This document shows, one piece after another, positions 17,751 to 28,260 of a stretch of DNA of 64,000 nt. Source of the stretch: Bacteroidales bacterium (GTDB lineage: Bacteria; Bacteroidota; Bacteroidia; Bacteroidales; UBA932); NCBI GenBank assembly GCA_017480345.1, contig JAFVAU010000026.1:41538-105537 (forward strand), read 5' to 3'. Positions within the stretch are counted from its first letter, which is position 1. Each line of letters starts with the position of its first letter. The position numbers and the translations under genes are program-made. The notes beneath the pieces were generated by a model that was not told the DNA's origin, searched no databases, and saw nothing but the letters and a program-made list of their open reading frames with translations.

Positions 17751-20700
17751 AAGGGAATGTTGATAAGTAAAAAAACTTCCGCGCTCCTGCAAAAAAGTCT
17801 TCAAAACCGGGAAGAGATTTTTTGCAGCGGGCTCTTTTTGTCTGCCCGTTGGGCCGTTGTCTCCCAAGTGGCCTCTGAAAAACCCCAACTCATCATCCTC
17901 CCCAACCGGGAAGCGGCCGAGTACTGCAGCGCAGACCTTTACAACCTCACCCAGGGAGACTGCGTCTTCTTCCTCCCGGAATCCGGCAAAAGCGTGGAAA
18001 GAAGCAATTACAAATCCTCCATGGGCGTCCAGCGCACCGCCGCCATCGGCAAAATCCTGGAAAAGGCCGATGAAAAGTTCTTCATCGTCACCTATTCCGA
18101 GGCCCTGGAAGAAAAGGTTCCCTCGGAGAACAAACTCCAGGATGCCCTTTTCACCATCCAAAGCGGGGAAACGCTCTCCTACGAAGGCCTTCGCACCCGC
18201 CTGGGAGAAGAAGGCTTCGAGCGGGTGGATTTTGTATCGGCTCCCGGCCAATATGCCGTCAGGGGAGCCGTCATCGACATATTTTCCTATTCCTTAGACA
18301 AGCCCTACCGCATCACCTTCTTCGGGAACGAGGTGGACAAAATCAATACCTTCGACTGCAACACCCAGCTCTCCATCGATACCTTGGAAAAGGCCGATAT
18401 CTACCCCGACATCGCCGCCCGGGAAGACGACGAAGGCGTTTCCATCCTTTCCCTCCTCAAGGCCGATACCACCGTCTGGCTGGATTCCTCGGACATGTAC
18501 AAGGAAAAGGCCTTCTTCAGCGAGCTGAATGCCTTCCAGCGCGTTTTCCTGGATATTCCGCTCCGCCGGGAAGAGATTGAAACTATCAACTTCAACATAG
18601 CCCCGCAGCCCGTCTTCAACAAGAATTTCGAGCTTCTGATTGCCGATATCCGCCTCAAGCGGGAGAACAACTTCAAGGTATACATCTTCGGAGAGAAGGA
18701 GAGCCAGCTGGAACGCCTCCGCTCCATCATGATGCAGGAGGAGAATGCCGTACTGCCGGAATTCGTGAAGGGAAAGAACATCCACGCCGGCTTTATAGAC
18801 AACGAAGACAAGGTTTGCTGGTACACAGACCACGAAATCTTCGACCGCTTCCACCGCGTGCACCTCCGCCGCACCGTGGAAAAATCCGAGCAGCTCACCC
18901 TCAACGACCTCAACTCCTTCAACCAGGGAGACTATGTGGTGCACATAGATCACGGCGTGGGCGTATTCGGCGGACTGGTGAAGATGAAAGACGACTACGG
19001 CCGCGTGAAAGAGGTGGTCAAACTCATCTACAGCGGGGGAGACGTGGTATTTGTCTCCGTCCATTCCCTGCACAAGATTTCCCGCTTCCGCTCCAAGGAA
19101 GGGGAGGCGCCGCGCGTGAACAAGCTGGGCTCCAAGACCTGGGGCAACCTCAAGAGCGCCGCCAAGTCCCGCGTCAAAGACATCGCCAAGGAGCTCATCC
19201 AACTTTATGCCAAGCGCCGGGCCTCGGAGGGCTTCGCCTTTTCGGCCGATACCTACCTCCAGGAAGAGTTGGAATCTTCCTTCATGTATGAGGACACCCC
19301 GGATCAGGAGAAGGCCACCCAGGCGGTGAAGGCCGATATGGAAGACAACTGCCCCATGGACCGCCTGGTGTGCGGAGATGTGGGTTTCGGGAAGACGGAA
19401 ATCGCCATCCGGGCTGCCTTCAAGGCCGTTTGCGACTCCAAGCAGGTGGCCGTGCTGGTGCCCACCACCATCCTGAGCCTCCAGCACTTCGAAACCTTTA
19501 AGGCCCGCCTGCAGAACCTTCCCTGCAATATAGACTATGTGAGCCGCTTAAGGACGGCCAAACAGATAACAGACATCAAAAAACGCCTCAAGGAGGGAAG
19601 TATAGACATCCTTATCGGCACCCATAAAATCCTGGGGAACGGCTTCGAATTCAAGGACCTGGGGCTGCTCATCATTGACGAGGAGCAAAAATTCGGCGTA
19701 TCGGCCAAGGAAAAGCTGCGCCAGTTCAAAAACGCCGTGGACACCCTTACGCTCACGGCTACGCCCATTCCCAGAACCCTGCAGTTCTCGCTTCTGGGTG
19801 CCCGCGACCTTTCCATCATCCAGACCCCGCCGCCCAACCGCATCCCCATCCAGACGGAGATTATCCTTTTCAACGAGACGGAAATCAAGAGTATCATCAA
19901 TTACGAGCTCAACCGCGGCGGACAGGTGTTTTTCCTGCACAACAAGGTGGAGGAACTGCCGGCCATCGAAGATATCCTGCACCGGCTCATCCCGGACATG
20001 AAAATCTGCGTGGCGCATGGGCAGATGGAATCCCGGGACCTGGAAGACCGCATGCTCTCCTTCATGCGCGGAGATTACGACCTCCTGCTGTGCACCACCA
20101 TCATCGAAAACGGCCTGGACATCCCCAACGCCAACACCATCATCGTAAACCAGGCCCAGAACATAGGCCTCAGCGATCTCCACCAGCTTCGCGGACGTGT
20201 GGGCCGATCCAACAAGAAGGCCTTCTGCTACCTCATCGTGCCGCCGCTGGTAACCCTCACGGACGATGCCAGAAGGCGCCTGAGGGCCATCGAAGAGTTC
20301 TCAGACCTGGGCAGCGGCTTCAACATTGCCATGCAGGATTTGGACATCCGCGGCGCCGGCAACCTGCTGGGCGCGGAGCAGAGCGGTTTCATCTCCGACA
20401 TGGGCTATGAGACCTACCAGAAAATCCTCTCCGAAGCCATGGAGGAACTGGGCATGGAAACCCAGATGACCCAGCAGCGGGGCAACGAGAAATACGTGGA
20501 AGACTGCACCATAGAAACAGACCAGCCCGCCCTCATTCCGGACGACTATATTGATATTACGGCAGAGAAAATCCGCCTGTACAAGCAGTTGGACGCTCTT
20601 ACGGACGAGCGTGAGATTGACCGGTTGGGCCAGCAGGTGGCAGACCGTTTCGGCCCGCTTCCGCTGGAAGTGCAGAACCTCCTTTTTGTGGTGAAAATCA

Positions 20701-20945
20701 GGAATTTGGGCGCACAGATGGGCTTTGAGAAGATTATCATCAAGAACGGCATGCAGATCATGTTCTTCGTGTCCAATCCCATGTCCCCCTTCTACAAGTC
20801 CAAGCGCTTTGAGACCATCCTCACCCGGGTGAACGAGAACCCTGCGGAGTACAAGTTCAACCAGGACGGCGGCAAGCTGCGCACCGTGTCCCGCGGAGTG
20901 AATACGATGTCATCGGCCCTCTATATTTTGAAAAAACTCCAATAA
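17724..20945 (+). CDS. mfd: transcription-repair coupling factor
   Basis: About 1070 residues. An N-terminal UvrB-like module is followed by the RNA-polymerase-interacting CarD-like domain (about 400-480, FNQGDYVVHIDHGVGVFGG). The RecG-like translocase has Walker A GDVGFGKTEIAIRAAF, the DEEQ box IIDEEQKFGV and motif LTATPIPRTLQ, then GRVGRSNKKAFCYL. A C-terminal TRCF domain ends the protein. Mfd removes stalled RNA polymerase from lesions and recruits excision repair. The start could be 17724, 17748 or 17757; the first lies inside the DnaA-box-like cluster. The coaX promoter lies in its last codons. Confidence 0.96.
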   Translation: MNSFSTGKMKGMLISKKTSALLQKSLQNREEIFCSGLFLSARWAVVSQVASEKPQLIILPNREAAEYCSADLYNLTQGDCVFFLPESGKSVERSNYKSSMGVQRTAAIGKILEKADEKFFIVTYSEALEEKVPSENKLQDALFTIQSGETLSYEGLRTRLGEEGFERVDFVSAPGQYAVRGAVIDIFSYSLDKPYRITFFGNEVDKINTFDCNTQLSIDTLEKADIYPDIAAREDDEGVSILSLLKADTTVWLDSSDMYKEKAFFSELNAFQRVFLDIPLRREEIETINFNIAPQPVFNKNFELLIADIRLKRENNFKVYIFGEKESQLERLRSIMMQEENAVLPEFVKGKNIHAGFIDNEDKVCWYTDHEIFDRFHRVHLRRTVEKSEQLTLNDLNSFNQGDYVVHIDHGVGVFGGLVKMKDDYGRVKEVVKLIYSGGDVVFVSVHSLHKISRFRSKEGEAPRVNKLGSKTWGNLKSAAKSRVKDIAKELIQLYAKRRASEGFAFSADTYLQEELESSFMYEDTPDQEKATQAVKADMEDNCPMDRLVCGDVGFGKTEIAIRAAFKAVCDSKQVAVLVPTTILSLQHFETFKARLQNLPCNIDYVSRLRTAKQITDIKKRLKEGSIDILIGTHKILGNGFEFKDLGLLIIDEEQKFGVSAKEKLRQFKNAVDTLTLTATPIPRTLQFSLLGARDLSIIQTPPPNRIPIQTEIILFNETEIKSIINYELNRGGQVFFLHNKVEELPAIEDILHRLIPDMKICVAHGQMESRDLEDRMLSFMRGDYDLLLCTTIIENGLDIPNANTIIVNQAQNIGLSDLHQLRGRVGRSNKKAFCYLIVPPLVTLTDDARRRLRAIEEFSDLGSGFNIAMQDLDIRGAGNLLGAEQSGFISDMGYETYQKILSEAMEELGMETQMTQQRGNEKYVEDCTIETDQPALIPDDYIDITAEKIRLYKQLDALTDEREIDRLGQQVADRFGPLPLEVQNLLFVVKIRNLGAQMGFEKIIIKNGMQIMFFVSNPMSPFYKSKRFETILTRVNENPAEYKFNQDGGKLRTVSRGVNTMSSALYILKKLQ

Positions 20946-20957
20946 TTGGTAAATTTG
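20928..20957 (+). promoter_or_regulatory. coaX: coaX promoter inside the mfd 3' end
   Basis: TTG at 20928-20930, exactly 19 bp, then TAAATTTG at 20950-20957. The coaX ATG is only 6 bases after the box, so the transcript would start at or next to the start codon, giving a leaderless message. Confidence 0.65.
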
Positions 20958-20963
20958 CAGGCT

Positions 20964-21692
20964 ATGTCCAACCTGCTCATAGAAATAGGCAACACCGCCC
21001 TCAAGGCCGCCTGGGCCGATGGAATGACGCTGGGGAAAACTTTCCGCTATCAAGGGGAGAAATACCTGGAGTTCATCCTTTCCCTTACCCAGCGGGACAA
21101 GCCGGCGGTGATGGTGGTCGCTTCTGTCTATCCTTTTTCTGAGGCCGATATCCGCCTGCTCCAAAAGGAGTGCGAGCGCCTTATCCTGATGGATCACAAC
21201 CACAAGGAAGCGCTTCTTTCCTACGGCCTTCCCACCTATCTTTCCTATGACCGGGCGGCGGCCATCGTGGCGGCGCGGTACCTGTTTCAGGGCAAAGGCT
21301 GCACCGTGGTGGACTTCGGAACCACGCTTTCCATAGACTTCACCTCCGAGGAAGGGCTGTATCAGGGGGGAAACATCTCCCTGGGTTTCCGCACGCGCTT
21401 CAAGGCCCTGAACCGTTATTCCCGCTCCCTGCCCCTGGTGGACAGCCCGGAATCTCCGGACGTCCTGGGGCTCTCCGAGAAGGCTTCCATCGAGGCCGGA
21501 GTGGTTTCAGGCATTATATTTGAAATGGAAGGCTACCTGAACCTTCATCCCGGCAACGTGGTGGTATTCACCGGCGGGGATGCGAATTATTTTGCAAAAC
21601 GGATGAAAAGTTCCATATTTGTAATTTGTAACCTCGTTTTGATGGGGTTGGCACTAATGGCGCAAGAGTATGTTCGAAGGAATGAGAAATAG
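20964..21692 (+). CDS. coaX: type III pantothenate kinase
   Basis: A 242-residue ASKHA-fold kinase that catalyses the first step of coenzyme A synthesis. Motif 1 reads LLIEIGNTALK (Glu7 where most family members have Asp). Motif 2 is TVVDFGTTLSIDF and motif 3 YQGGNISLGFRTRF. The ATG at 20964 fits the N-terminus of the family and the promoter; an earlier TTG lies in mfd. The following gene starts inside its last codons. The Glu at the phosphate-loop acidic position is conservative but worth noting, since this residue contributes to metal and phosphate binding. Confidence 0.9.
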   Translation: MSNLLIEIGNTALKAAWADGMTLGKTFRYQGEKYLEFILSLTQRDKPAVMVVASVYPFSEADIRLLQKECERLILMDHNHKEALLSYGLPTYLSYDRAAAIVAARYLFQGKGCTVVDFGTTLSIDFTSEEGLYQGGNISLGFRTRFKALNRYSRSLPLVDSPESPDVLGLSEKASIEAGVVSGIIFEMEGYLNLHPGNVVVFTGGDANYFAKRMKSSIFVICNLVLMGLALMAQEYVRRNEK

Positions 21693-22962
21693 ATTGCTGG
21701 CCTTGGCCGTCGTCCTGTTTTCCGCCGGGTCCCTGTGGGCCCAGACGGAGGGAACGTATGTGGGCTTTTCCCCGTACTCCGTCTTTGGCGTGGGAAATTT
21801 GCACCAGGCGGGATCCACCTGGAACCGCGGAATGGGCGGGGTGGGCATCGCCGCCCGCAACAACCGCTTCGTGAATGTGCTGAATCCGGCCTCCGTCACC
21901 GCCCGTGACACCCTTTCCTTCATGGCCGACGTTAGCCTGGGCGGCCGCCTTTCCCTTTTCAAGGAAGGGGACAAGCAGGCCTACAACGCCGTCTTCGTTC
22001 CGGAAAACCTGGCCATCTCCTTCCCCATGTGGAGGAATACGGCCTTAATGGTGGGAATGCGTCCGGTAAGCGACGTGGGCTACAGCATTTCCTACAACGA
22101 AATGGACGTGAGGGCCGGTCAGCGCCAGTTCACTTCCACCGGAAACGGAGGCGTCTACAACGTATTTGCCGCCGCCGCCATCACCCTCTGGGACCGCCTT
22201 TCCATCGGCCTTCAGGGAAATTACGTGTTCGGAAACATCAACAAGAAATCCTCCCTCACCAGTTCGGACGAGTCCTATCTCTCCATGACGCAGGGAGACT
22301 CCTTGCAGATCAATAATTTGTCGGCCAAGATTGGCCTCCAATATCAGCAGCCGCTCTCTCCGGGCTCCTACCTCACGGTGGGCGCCACCTACCAGATTTC
22401 CACCGGCTTCTTCGGGCACAGCATCCATTACCGTACCCTGGGCAGTTATTACCGCAAGCGCACGGCCGATGAACTCAAGGGAAAAGGCCTCCGGATGGGA
22501 GACGAGCTGGGCGTGGGCATCAGCTACCGCAACACGGACAAATTCATGGTGGAGGTAGACTACACCCGCACCAACTGGAAAAACAGCAACCTGGACCAGG
22601 TGAGCGGGTTCTCCAATGTGGGAGACGCCATGTTCGCCCCCGGAGTGGGACAGAGTGTCCGCGTGGGAGGAGAATTCACCCCCAACCGGAACGACATCCG
22701 CTATTTCATGCGTCGCTGCACCTACCGGGCGGGAGCCTATTTTGAGCAGTCCTATTATACGGTAGACGGCGCCCATGTCAATTCCGTGGGCTTGAGCCTG
22801 GGCATGACGCTTCCCGTATTCCGTTGGTACAACGGCCTTTCCATCGGCCTGGAAGCGGGCCGAAGGGGCCTTGCCACCTCCCAGGTAAAAGAGAATTATT
22901 TCGGTTTCAGCGTCGGATTCAATATCTTTGACATCTGGTTCCAGAAGCGCGCATACCAGTAA
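21670..22962 (+). CDS. outer-membrane beta-barrel protein
   Basis: A 430-residue protein with a signal peptide (LLALAVVLFSAGSLWAQ), then GTYVGFSPYSVFGVGNLHQAGSTWNRGMGGVGIA, and alternating strands to the end (YFGFSVGFNIFDIWFQKRAYQ). The GMGG and NPAS pattern resembles FadL/PorP-like barrels of Bacteroidetes. It overlaps coaX by 23 bp. A second ATG at 21682 follows GAAGG and may be the real start. The gene stands with a TPR protein and lptC in a cell-envelope cluster. Its substrate or partner is unknown. Confidence 0.75.
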   Translation: MFEGMRNRLLALAVVLFSAGSLWAQTEGTYVGFSPYSVFGVGNLHQAGSTWNRGMGGVGIAARNNRFVNVLNPASVTARDTLSFMADVSLGGRLSLFKEGDKQAYNAVFVPENLAISFPMWRNTALMVGMRPVSDVGYSISYNEMDVRAGQRQFTSTGNGGVYNVFAAAAITLWDRLSIGLQGNYVFGNINKKSSLTSSDESYLSMTQGDSLQINNLSAKIGLQYQQPLSPGSYLTVGATYQISTGFFGHSIHYRTLGSYYRKRTADELKGKGLRMGDELGVGISYRNTDKFMVEVDYTRTNWKNSNLDQVSGFSNVGDAMFAPGVGQSVRVGGEFTPNRNDIRYFMRRCTYRAGAYFEQSYYTVDGAHVNSVGLSLGMTLPVFRWYNGLSIGLEAGRRGLATSQVKENYFGFSVGFNIFDIWFQKRAYQ

Positions 22963-23008
22963 TATTGGCATAGACCTTGTTTAGCAAATAAATTTAAAAG
23001 CAAAAAAT

Positions 23009-24337
23009 ATGAAAAAGTTAGCTCTCATCTTCTTCTTCGCCGCCGCCCTCATGGGCCAGGGCGCCTTTGCCCAGACCTCTCGTTTCGGTCACGGTAAAGA
23101 CAGCGCAGATTGCGTGCTTTACCTCTCCTACTATCAGGAGTATTACAAGCAGAAGAACTACGATTCCGCCCTGCCCAACTGGCGTAAAGCCTATTCCGTG
23201 TGCCCTGCTACGGCATCGGAGAACATGTTCATCCATGGTACCACCCTCATGACCCGTCTGTACAACCAGACCAAGGATCCGGCCAAAAAGAACGCCATCG
23301 TGGACACCATCCTCACCCTTCAGGACAAGCGTATGGCCGCTTATCCCAGGCGCCGGGTTTCCATCCTGAACAACAAGGGACAGCACATTATCAATTATCG
23401 CAGCGCGGACGCCGCTTACACTTATGAGAACCTGAACGCCATCGTGGATGAACTGGGTGCTCAGGCCAACGGCCCCCTGCAGGTGAACCTGCTTCAGTCC
23501 GCCATCACCCTCTACCGCGAGAACAAACTCAGCGCGGATGATGTGATTGCAACCTATGACAAGGTGGCCGCCAATGTGGAGAACGCCACCCCCAAGAGCG
23601 ACGCCGAGAAAGAGGACAACCTGAAGGTGAAAGCCACCATCGAGTCCATCTTTGCAGACAGCAAGGTGGCTTCCTGCGAGAACCTCCTCGCTATCTTCGG
23701 CCCCCGCTACGAGGCTGAGCCCGAGAACCTGGCTGTGGTTTCCAACATCGTGAAGCTCATGAACTCGGCCGACGACTGCACCTCCAACGACCTCTACCTG
23801 AAGGCCGTCACCTCCATGTACAAGCTGGATCCTTCCTTCCGCAGCGCCTATGGCCTGTACCGTCTGAACGCCTCCCGCGACAACGTGGCCGACGCCTGCC
23901 GTTACCTGGAAGAGGCCATCGCCTCCGATGAGTCCGACGCCGCCACCGACGCCCAGTACTACTATGAACTGGCCGCCTTCTGCTACAAGAACAACATGCG
24001 CGGCAAGGCTTCCGAGTCTGCCAAGAAGGCTGTTGAGATGGATTACGGCTATGCCGGCAAGGCCTACATGATCCTGGGCAACCTCTGGGCTTCCGCCCCT
24101 TGCTCCGGAGACGTGGACAAGTACGCCCGCTACTGGGCCGCCACGGACTTCTATCAGAAGGCCCGCAGCACCGACGCCACCCTGGCCGATGATGCCGCCA
24201 CCGCCATCTCTTCCGTGGCCCGCTACTATCCCGAGGCCTCCGAGATCTTCATGTACGACCTCAGCGCCGGTCAGTCATACACCGTGTCCTGCGCAGGCAT
24301 GTCTGCCTTCACCACGGTTCGCGTCAGTGGCCGCTAG
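23009..24337 (+). CDS. secreted tetratricopeptide-repeat protein
   Basis: A 442-residue protein with a signal peptide (LALIFFFAAALMGQGAFAQ). Helical repeats are typical of TPR solenoids, for example YYQEYYKQKNYDSALPNWRKAYSVCP near residue 42, then ACRYLEEAIASDESDAATDAQYYYELAAFCYKNN and GKASESAKKAVEMDYGYAGKAYMILG. It is probably a periplasmic scaffold. Its stop overlaps the GTG start of lptC by one base, so it is coupled to LPS export genes, but no direct role can be claimed. Confidence 0.8.
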   Translation: MKKLALIFFFAAALMGQGAFAQTSRFGHGKDSADCVLYLSYYQEYYKQKNYDSALPNWRKAYSVCPATASENMFIHGTTLMTRLYNQTKDPAKKNAIVDTILTLQDKRMAAYPRRRVSILNNKGQHIINYRSADAAYTYENLNAIVDELGAQANGPLQVNLLQSAITLYRENKLSADDVIATYDKVAANVENATPKSDAEKEDNLKVKATIESIFADSKVASCENLLAIFGPRYEAEPENLAVVSNIVKLMNSADDCTSNDLYLKAVTSMYKLDPSFRSAYGLYRLNASRDNVADACRYLEEAIASDESDAATDAQYYYELAAFCYKNNMRGKASESAKKAVEMDYGYAGKAYMILGNLWASAPCSGDVDKYARYWAATDFYQKARSTDATLADDAATAISSVARYYPEASEIFMYDLSAGQSYTVSCAGMSAFTTVRVSGR

Positions 24338-24975
24338 TGAATGTACGGTACATATTCAGAACGTTAGCAAGCGCCCTGGCGCTTGCTTTCGTCGTCTATT
24401 CCTGCCGGAGTAACCTGGCGGAGGCGGAGAAGCTGGACCTGGGAAAAACGCCCCTCCAGACGGTGGACGAAATGTTCTTTGTCCGCACGGAGAACGGCCG
24501 GCTCAAAATGCGGGTGGAGTCGCCCAGAATGGAGGTTTTTGAGCACGATACCGTAGCGTATGACCTCTTCCCGCAAGGGCTCCGCGTCTTTGGTTATTCA
24601 GAGGACGGCAAGCTGGAAACCACCATTTTCTCCCGGGCCGCCCGGCACGACAAGCCCGCCCCCGGAAGCCGCCGCGCCGGAGAGGTGTGGAGTGCATACG
24701 GAGACGTGGTGGTGCGCAATATCATCCAGCAGGAGACCATGGAGACCGACACCCTCTACTGGGACAGCGAGGCCAAGGAAATCTGGACAGACTGTTACGT
24801 GAAGATGTCCTCCCCTTCCGGCTACATGCAGGGCTACGGGATGCGCTCCGACGAAATGGCCCGCAACGCCATCCTCATGCGTCCTTTCGACAATGAATTC
24901 CTGATTCAGAACGACAGCACCGCGGTCCGGGTGGACTCCGTGAATTTTATCGGCCCCCGCGTAAAAAAATGGTAG
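24337..24975 (+). CDS. lptC: LPS export protein LptC
   Basis: A 212-residue protein beginning with GTG within TAGTG. A short hydrophobic lipoprotein-like anchor ALALAFVVYSC is followed by an OstA/LptC beta-jellyroll (about residues 45-200: EMFFVRTENGRLKMRVESPRMEVFEHD, GKLETTIFSRAA, IWTDCYVKMSSPSGYMQGYGMRSD). LptC sits at the inner membrane and passes lipopolysaccharide from LptBFG to LptA. Bacteroidetes versions are lipoproteins like this one. It is the last gene before the PpiD promoter. Confidence 0.88.
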   Translation: MNVRYIFRTLASALALAFVVYSCRSNLAEAEKLDLGKTPLQTVDEMFFVRTENGRLKMRVESPRMEVFEHDTVAYDLFPQGLRVFGYSEDGKLETTIFSRAARHDKPAPGSRRAGEVWSAYGDVVVRNIIQQETMETDTLYWDSEAKEIWTDCYVKMSSPSGYMQGYGMRSDEMARNAILMRPFDNEFLIQNDSTAVRVDSVNFIGPRVKKW

Positions 24976-24994
24976 GTATTTAGAAGAAAATTAG

Positions 24995-25002
24995 TAACTT
25001 TG
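24995..25002 (+). promoter_or_regulatory. -7 box before the PpiD-like gene
   Basis: TAACTTTG followed by CA, about 48 bases upstream of the ATG at 25051. It indicates a separate transcript with a short leader. Confidence 0.5.
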
Positions 25003-25050
25003 CAGCCCTTAAGCGAATTTTTTCGAAAATATTAAAAAAGTAACTATAAA

Positions 25051-27132
25051 ATGGCAGCTCTTGAGACCATCAGAACTAAGTTTGGCATTGGTGCATCCCT
25101 CATCATTGCCTTCGGTCTTTTACTCTTCCTTGTAAACCCGTCCGACATCATCCAGACCATCCAGTCCACTTCTTCCAAGAACGATGTCGGCAAAATCAAT
25201 GGGAAATCCGTTTCTTATCTGCAGTTTGACAGCGAAGTGCGTCAGCTGGAAGAGGTGCGCAAAATGATGTCCGGCACCAATTCTTCCTCCGAAGAGGAGC
25301 AGACCCAGATCCGTGAAATGGCCTGGCAGAACCTCGTGGACCGCTACCTGGTAACTCCTACCATGGAAAAAGCCGGCATCCGCGTGGGTCAGCAGGAACA
25401 GATAGACATGTTCGTGGGTTCCAACCCTTCCGCCGTGGCCGCCGGTTTCGGTGGTTTCTACGATGAGCAGGGCAATTACTCCGCCGCCCGCGTGAGCGAG
25501 TTCATGGAGCTGGCCGAATCCAACGAAAGCTATCGCCTCATCCGCGACTACCTGCAGAACGCCGCCCGTTCCAACCGCTTCAGCGAGAAATACATCGGCC
25601 TGTATAACGCCGGTTCCTATGTGAACGCCCTGGAGCGCAAGAAGGCCATCGAGGAAAACAACGCCACCGCTTCTGTGGACTTTGTGCTGGCCCCCGGAAC
25701 CTATTTCCCGGAAGACTCCTCCGTGGTGGTATCTTCTGCCGAGATTAAGAAGTACTACGACGCCCACAAGGACGGCTTCCGTCAGAAAGCCAACCGTGAC
25801 ATCCGTTACGCCGTGTTCGAGCTCAATCCTTCCCAGGAGGACATTGCCGCCGCCGGCGCCAAGTTCACCGAGCTCTACGACACCTTCGCCTCCACGGACA
25901 ACGTGCGTGCCTTCCTCCAGAAGAACTCCGACCGCAAGTGGGACGACGCCTGGTACAAAGAGGGCGAGCTCCGCACCGTAAATGCCGATGTTGACAAATT
26001 CGTCTCCGAGAACAAGAGCGGTGTCTCTCCCATCTACCAGAACGGCATCAACTTCTACGCCGCCCGCATCATGGACAGCGCCAACATCCCGGACTCCGTG
26101 TATGTGCGTCACATCATGCTGGTGGGTGAGAATGCCGCCCATATGGCCGACAGCCTCCTGGGCGTGGTGAACAAGGGCAACTTCTCCGCCTTGGCCAACC
26201 TCTATTCCGCCGACAAGGGCAACGCCCAGGACGGCGAGATGGGTAACCTTGGCTGGATGACCCGCAACATCATGATCAAGGGCTTCGAACCTGTTCTGGA
26301 AGCCCAGGTGGGCAAGCCTTTCCTGCTCCACACCCAGTATGGCACCCATGTGGTGGAAGTGACCAAGGCCACCAAGCCCGTTGTCAAGAAGAAGGTAGCC
26401 ATCTTCGAAAAAGAGACCCTCGTTTCCAAGGAAACGGACCGCACCATCTCCGAGCAGGCCCGCCTGCTGGCCGTGCGCTCCCAGGGTAAGGCCGCCAACT
26501 TCAAGACCGTGTGCGACACCACCGGCATCTATGCCCGCAGCATGAACATCAACGAGGGTACGGATACCTACGGCACCATTTCCCGCGCCAAGGAAGTTAC
26601 CCGTTGGGCCTTCAACAACAAGCCCGGCAAGGCTTCCGACGTTATCCCCGTAGACAACAAGTACTACTTCGTTGTGGCCGTGGAGAAAGAGCACAAGGAA
26701 GGTGTGGCTCCCCTTAACGAGGTTTCCGACGCCATCCGTTCCCAGCTGTATCGTGAGAAGTATGTTGCCAAGCACGCCGAGGATGTGGCCGCCCAGGTAG
26801 CCGGTCTCACCACCCTGGAGGAAGTGGCCCAGAAACTGGGTACCACCGTGTCCAGCCTCACGGACGTCACCTTCTCCACCTCTTCCGCCCCCACCACCGA
26901 ACCCGCCTTCGTGGGTGCCGTGTCCGCCGCCAAGGAAGGTGTCCTCACCGGCCCCGTGGCCGGTATCATGGGTGCCTACCTGTTCCAGGTGAACGGCCGT
27001 GAGATGGGTTCCTACTACACGGAAGACGACGCCAAGGCCGCCCAGGCCCGCCTGAACAGCTATCACAGCCAGATGATCCTGCCCCTGATGATGGACAAGA
27101 CCGTGAAGGATAACCGTGCCCGTTTCTATTAA
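25051..27132 (+). CDS. ppiD: PpiD-type membrane-anchored peptidyl-prolyl isomerase/chaperone
   Basis: A 693-residue protein: a cytoplasmic N-terminus ([12 protein letters not shown]), one membrane helix (residues about 13-30, [14 protein letters not shown]), then a SurA-like helical domain starting [23 protein letters not shown] parvulin PPIase domain follows (about 350-450, [14 protein letters not shown] and [26 protein letters not shown]), then a second weaker one near 500-580. PpiD-type chaperones help outer-membrane proteins fold as they leave the Sec translocon. It sits beside lptC and upstream of ychF (6 bp gap). Confidence 0.92.
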   Translation: MAALETIRTKFGIGASLIIAFGLLLFLVNPSDIIQTIQSTSSKNDVGKINGKSVSYLQFDSEVRQLEEVRKMMSGTNSSSEEEQTQIREMAWQNLVDRYLVTPTMEKAGIRVGQQEQIDMFVGSNPSAVAAGFGGFYDEQGNYSAARVSEFMELAESNESYRLIRDYLQNAARSNRFSEKYIGLYNAGSYVNALERKKAIEENNATASVDFVLAPGTYFPEDSSVVVSSAEIKKYYDAHKDGFRQKANRDIRYAVFELNPSQEDIAAAGAKFTELYDTFASTDNVRAFLQKNSDRKWDDAWYKEGELRTVNADVDKFVSENKSGVSPIYQNGINFYAARIMDSANIPDSVYVRHIMLVGENAAHMADSLLGVVNKGNFSALANLYSADKGNAQDGEMGNLGWMTRNIMIKGFEPVLEAQVGKPFLLHTQYGTHVVEVTKATKPVVKKKVAIFEKETLVSKETDRTISEQARLLAVRSQGKAANFKTVCDTTGIYARSMNINEGTDTYGTISRAKEVTRWAFNNKPGKASDVIPVDNKYYFVVAVEKEHKEGVAPLNEVSDAIRSQLYREKYVAKHAEDVAAQVAGLTTLEEVAQKLGTTVSSLTDVTFSTSSAPTTEPAFVGAVSAAKEGVLTGPVAGIMGAYLFQVNGREMGSYYTEDDAKAAQARLNSYHSQMILPLMMDKTVKDNRARFY

Positions 27133-27138
27133 TAGAAT

Positions 27139-28242
27139 ATGTCGCTAAAATGTGGAATAGTAGGCTTGCCCAATGTGGGCAAGTCTACTTTATTTAACTG
27201 CGTGAGCTCCGGGAAGGCCCAGAGCGCCAATTTCCCTTTCTGCACCATAGACCCCAACGTGGGCTCCACCAATGTTCCGGACAAGCGCCTGGAAGTGCTT
27301 ACGGAGATTTGCCAGCCCAAGCGCACCATTCCCGCCACGGTGGAAATCGTGGACATCGCCGGCCTGGTGAAGGGCGCTTCCAAAGGGGAGGGGCTGGGCA
27401 ACCAGTTCCTGGCCAACATCCGTGAGACGGATGCCATCCTGCACGTGCTCCGTTGCTTTGACGACGGCAATATCGTCCACGTGGACGGCTCTGTGGACCC
27501 CGTAAGAGACAAGGAAGTGGTGGACACCGAACTCCAGATCAAAGACCTGGAAACGGTGGAAAACCGCATCAAAAAGGTGGAGAAACAGGCCACTACCGGC
27601 GGCGACAAGGAGGCCAAGAAACTCCTGGCCCTGCTGCTCCGTTACCGGGAAGCCCTGCTGCAGGGAAAAAGTTGCCGCACCGTTGTGCCGGAGAACGCGG
27701 AGGAAGAGCAGATGGCCAAGGACCTCTATCTCCTCACCAACAAGCCCGTCATGTACGTTTGCAACGTGGACGAGGCGTCGGCCGCCACGGGTAACGCCTA
27801 TGTGGAGGCTGTGCGCAAAGCCGTGGCTTCCGAGCATGCGGAGATCCTGGTCATATCGGCCAAGGCGGAAAGCGAAATTGCGGAAATCGAGGAATACGAA
27901 GACCGCCAGCTGTTCCTGGAAGAGATGGGCCTCAAGGAGAGCGGCGTGGTGCGCCTGATTCAGAGCGCCTACAAGCTCCTGGGCCTGAGGACCTTCTTCA
28001 CCGCCGGGGCCGATGAATGCCGCGCCTGGACCATCGTGGCCGGGGACAAGGCTCCCCGCGCCGCCGGTGTCATCCACACGGACTTCGAACGCGGCTTCAT
28101 CCGCGCCGAGGTCATCAAGTACGAAGACTTTGTGCAGTTGAGGACCGAAGCCGCCGTCCGCGCCGCCGGCAAGATGGGCGTCGAGGGCAAGGACTACGTG
28201 GTCCAGGACGGCGACATCATGCATTTCCTCTTTAACGTGTAA
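27139..28242 (+). CDS. ychF: redox-regulated ATPase YchF (Obg family)
   Basis: A 367-residue P-loop protein with Walker [13 protein letters not shown] (residues about 8-19), [10 protein letters not shown], the switch [20 protein letters not shown] and NVDE in place of NKxD, which underlies the ATP rather than GTP preference of the family. A C-terminal TGS domain follows ([30 protein letters not shown]). Length and architecture are standard. Its role in translation and stress responses is known only in outline. Confidence 0.96.
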   Translation: MSLKCGIVGLPNVGKSTLFNCVSSGKAQSANFPFCTIDPNVGSTNVPDKRLEVLTEICQPKRTIPATVEIVDIAGLVKGASKGEGLGNQFLANIRETDAILHVLRCFDDGNIVHVDGSVDPVRDKEVVDTELQIKDLETVENRIKKVEKQATTGGDKEAKKLLALLLRYREALLQGKSCRTVVPENAEEEQMAKDLYLLTNKPVMYVCNVDEASAATGNAYVEAVRKAVASEHAEILVISAKAESEIAEIEEYEDRQLFLEEMGLKESGVVRLIQSAYKLLGLRTFFTAGADECRAWTIVAGDKAPRAAGVIHTDFERGFIRAEVIKYEDFVQLRTEAAVRAAGKMGVEGKDYVVQDGDIMHFLFNV

Positions 28243-28248
28243 AATGCG

Positions 28249-28256
28249 TATCTTTG
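28249..28256 (+). promoter_or_regulatory. -7 box, leaderless start for the phosphatase-family gene
   Basis: TATCTTTG ends 4 bases before the ATG at 28261 and begins 7 bases after the ychF stop, so the message would be leaderless or nearly so. Confidence 0.55.
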
Positions 28257-28260
28257 CCAC

